Of a DNA stretch of 60,654 nucleotides, positions 59,004 to 60,654 are shown piece after piece. Location: positions 1 through 60,654 of the forward strand of contig CALXDL010000062.1 in NCBI GenBank assembly GCA_944387055.1, given 5' to 3'. A model generated the notes under the pieces. The model was given only the letters and a program-made list of their open reading frames with translations, made no database searches and was not told the DNA's origin. The DNA is from an uncultured Oscillospiraceae bacterium. Its GTDB lineage: Bacteria; Bacillota; Clostridia; Oscillospirales; Oscillospiraceae. Numbering within the stretch: the stretch's first letter is position 1; each line of letters starts with the position of its first letter. The position numbers and the translations under genes are program-made.

Positions 59004-59974
59004 CGAAGGCCTCCTTTCCGTTGCGGCGCGCCGAACAGGCGGGTGGGCGTGAAGCGCTCCAGCAGCCAGGACGCGGCATTCATCAGTAAAATTGCGTAGG
59101 TGACGCCCTCCGGATAGAGCCCGGCGGAGCGGAAGAGCACGGTCAGCACGCCGCACCCGATCCCATAGAGCACCTGCCCGCCGGGTGTGGCGGGGGAGGT
59201 GGCGTAGTCCGACGCCATGAAGATGGCCCCCAGCAGGACCCCGCCGCCCAGAAGGCTGTACAGCATCCACCGAAGCGGCTCCATCGGTGCGAAGGCGAAG
59301 CTCAGGACCGCCACGGTCCCCAGATAGCTGATGGGGATCCGCAGCTTGATGACCCCCCGGACCACCAGATAGGCCCCCCCGATCAGCAGCGCCAGGGCGG
59401 AGCCCTCACCGATACACCCGCCGATGTTCCCCAGGAACATGTCCAGCAGCGAGGCCTCCGGCAGCGCCGGCATGACCATGCTGTGGAGGGGCGTGGCGGC
59501 CGTGACAACGTCTGCGGCGCCCAGGTCCAGGGGGACGGATGCCCCAGGGGCCGCGAAGCGGGTCATGGCCGCCGGAAACAGCAGCAACAGCAGCGCCCGG
59601 GCCGCCAGGGCGGGGTTGAAGATGTTCTGACCCAGGCCGCCAAAGGCGCCCTTGACCACCACGATGGCAAACACCGCTCCCACCGCCGCCATCCAATAGG
59701 GCACGGTGGCGGGGAGCGTCAGCGCCAGCAGCAGACCCGTGACGGCGGCCGAGAGGTCTCCCACAGTCTGGTACTGGCAGGTGAGCTTGTTCCAGAGGGC
59801 CTCGGCCAGGACCGCGGCGGCGATGGACACCGCCGCCAGTACCAGGCACCGCGGCCCAAACAGGATCGTTCCGGCCAGGAGGGCGGGCAGCAGCGCGGTC
59901 AAAACGTCCAGCATGATCCGCCGGGTGTTGTCGCCGCAGCGGATATGCGGGGATGAAGACATGGCAAACCTCAT
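59000..59974 (-). CDS. rnfD: RnfD-type membrane subunit
   Basis: 324 aa, eight to ten helices. NqrB/RnfD landmarks: NIFNPALAARA, the FMN-ester region VVTAATPLHS (Thr in AATP), MASDYATSPATPGGQVLYGIGCG near the C-terminus. Starts after GGGAGG, overlapping rnfC by four bases. Couples electron flow to ion movement in a complete Rnf complex. Confidence 0.93.
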   Translation of the reverse strand: MRFAMSSSPHIRCGDNTRRIMLDVLTALLPALLAGTILFGPRCLVLAAVSIAAAVLAEALWNKLTCQYQTVGDLSAAVTGLLLALTLPATVPYWMAAVGAVFAIVVVKGAFGGLGQNIFNPALAARALLLLLFPAAMTRFAAPGASVPLDLGAADVVTAATPLHSMVMPALPEASLLDMFLGNIGGCIGEGSALALLIGGAYLVVRGVIKLRIPISYLGTVAVLSFAFAPMEPLRWMLYSLLGGGVLLGAIFMASDYATSPATPGGQVLYGIGCGVLTVLFRSAGLYPEGVTYAILLMNAASWLLERFTPTRLFGAPQRKGGLR

Positions 59975-60654
59975 GATGGTTCCTCCCTTACCCGCTGTTT
60001 TCCCTCCCGGATCGCCGCCACAATGGGCAGCTTCCCCGGGCAGGTGTAGGCGCAGCAGCCGCACTCCACACAGTCCAGGATGCTATAATGTTGGAGCATC
60101 TCCACATCCTGACAGCGGGAGAAGCGATAGAGATACAGCGGCTGGAGCCCCATCGGACAGACGGACACGCACCTGCCGCAGCGGATGCAGGAGGGATGGG
60201 GGGACTCCAGGTCATCCGCGCTGGTCAGCGCCACGATGGCGTTGGTGCCCTTGATCACCGGCGTGGTGAGATCCGCCTGGGAGCGGCCCATCATGGGCCC
60301 GCCGGCGATGACCTTCCACACATCCCCCTGCAGGCCGCCCGCCGCCTCGATGGCGTGGGCGAAAGGCGTCCCGATGGGGACGATCAGGTTTTTCGGCTCC
60401 TTGATCCCGTGGCCGGTGACCGTGACGATCCGGCGGAGGACAGGCTCCCCGTCCGCCACGGCGCGGCACACGCTGGCGCAGGTGGCGATGTTGAAGACCG
60501 CGCACCCCACATCCTTGGGAAATCCGCCGGAGGGTACCTGGCGGCCGGTGACGGCCTGGATGAGCTGCTTCTCCGCCCCCTGGGGATAGCGGGTGGGCAG
60601 CACCACCAGCTCCACCTCGTCCTGCTGTTTCAGCTTGTCCGTCAGGATCGAGAC
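59971..60654 (-). CDS. rnfC: RnfC-type subunit, 3' part
   Basis: The last ~227 residues of a peripheral NADH/FMN-binding subunit; the frame is open to the edge of the window (a GTG at 60615 is internal). Typical RnfC text: YPQGAEKQLIQAVTGRQVP, VFNIATCASVCRAV, VIAGGPMMG, and two 4Fe-4S motifs CIRCGRCVSVCP and CVECGCCAYTCP near the end. Membrane-associated on the inner face, oxidising NADH or accepting electrons from ferredoxin. Confidence 0.95.
   Translation of the reverse strand, partial: VSILTDKLKQQDEVELVVLPTRYPQGAEKQLIQAVTGRQVPSGGFPKDVGCAVFNIATCASVCRAVADGEPVLRRIVTVTGHGIKEPKNLIVPIGTPFAHAIEAAGGLQGDVWKVIAGGPMMGRSQADLTTPVIKGTNAIVALTSADDLESPHPSCIRCGRCVSVCPMGLQPLYLYRFSRCQDVEMLQHYSILDCVECGCCAYTCPGKLPIVAAIREGKQRVREEPS

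Noticed and set aside
1-60654. CRISPR array or cas genes
   Set aside because: No regularly spaced direct repeats and no Cas-like proteins seen.

Overview
The window looks like chromosomal DNA of a GC-rich, anaerobic, gut-type Firmicute, most likely in the Oscillospiraceae/Clostridia. This is inferred from the protein families and gene order, not from a marker phylogeny. The clues are a GroEL 3' end, desulfoferrodoxin and rubredoxin-free oxygen defence, a vanG-type operon laid out as in clostridia, an Rnf-type operon and a TAXI-type TRAP transporter. Strong Gram-positive ribosome binding sites and overlapping ATGA/TGATG gene junctions are common throughout.

Layout. 1-3.5 kb: groEL end, a protein with two sigma-region-4-like HTH repeats, a tRNA operon (Met-Glu-Val) whose genes are separated by perfect hairpins, then an AT-rich patch ending in a tyrosine-integrase C-terminal remnant. 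3.5-11.2 kb: a KduD-like dehydrogenase, a possible IS200/IS605-type remnant, then a thiol and oxygen stress block (trxA-trxB, desulfoferrodoxin, a CRP/FNR-type regulator, thioredoxin-rhodanese-CoA disulfide reductase, an SDR). Three promoters in this block carry the same GTGA-type palindrome exactly 21 bp upstream of the -10 box, and the CRP-like regulator has the R-E-x-x-x-R recognition helix expected to read GTGA. 11.4-14.9 kb: a marR operon with two nitroreductases (the first interrupted by an amber codon), a SPL-like radical SAM protein and mutM. 15-19 kb: a two-component system with a membrane-anchored partner and two lipoproteins. 19.3-25.2 kb: a complete vanR-vanS-vanG-vanXY-vanT cluster. 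25-38 kb: an IreB-like protein, a MarR-controlled heterodimeric ABC exporter, a flippase/EFR1/flavodoxin operon divergent from a TetR gene, a histidine kinase/regulator pair, an EamA transporter, and a GntR regulator with a DUF368 (PopT-type) lipid-carrier translocase.

40-57.2 kb holds the most unusual block: a long catabolic cluster for an unknown sugar acid or related acid. It has a MATE exporter, a stand-alone VOC domain resembling the C-terminal part of clostridial KDPG aldolases, three DapA-superfamily lyases, a fused TRAP permease with TAXI binding protein, PdxA2, an iron alcohol dehydrogenase, a DUF1537 four-carbon acid-sugar kinase, a FAH-family hydrolase, a MalY/PatB-type PLP enzyme and an HpcH/HpaI aldolase. 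It is flanked by a PrpR-like regulator whose AAA+ domain has lost the GAFTGA loop and Walker B acidic residues. Repeated operator-like elements occur in its intergenic regions. 58-60.6 kb: rnfC-rnfD-rnfG followed by a short divergent membrane protein at the rnfE position, with no rnfA or rnfB before a terminator-like hairpin.

Functions are assigned by recognising family motifs by eye; no database search was possible. Start sites were chosen from Shine-Dalgarno spacing and overlap with the previous gene.
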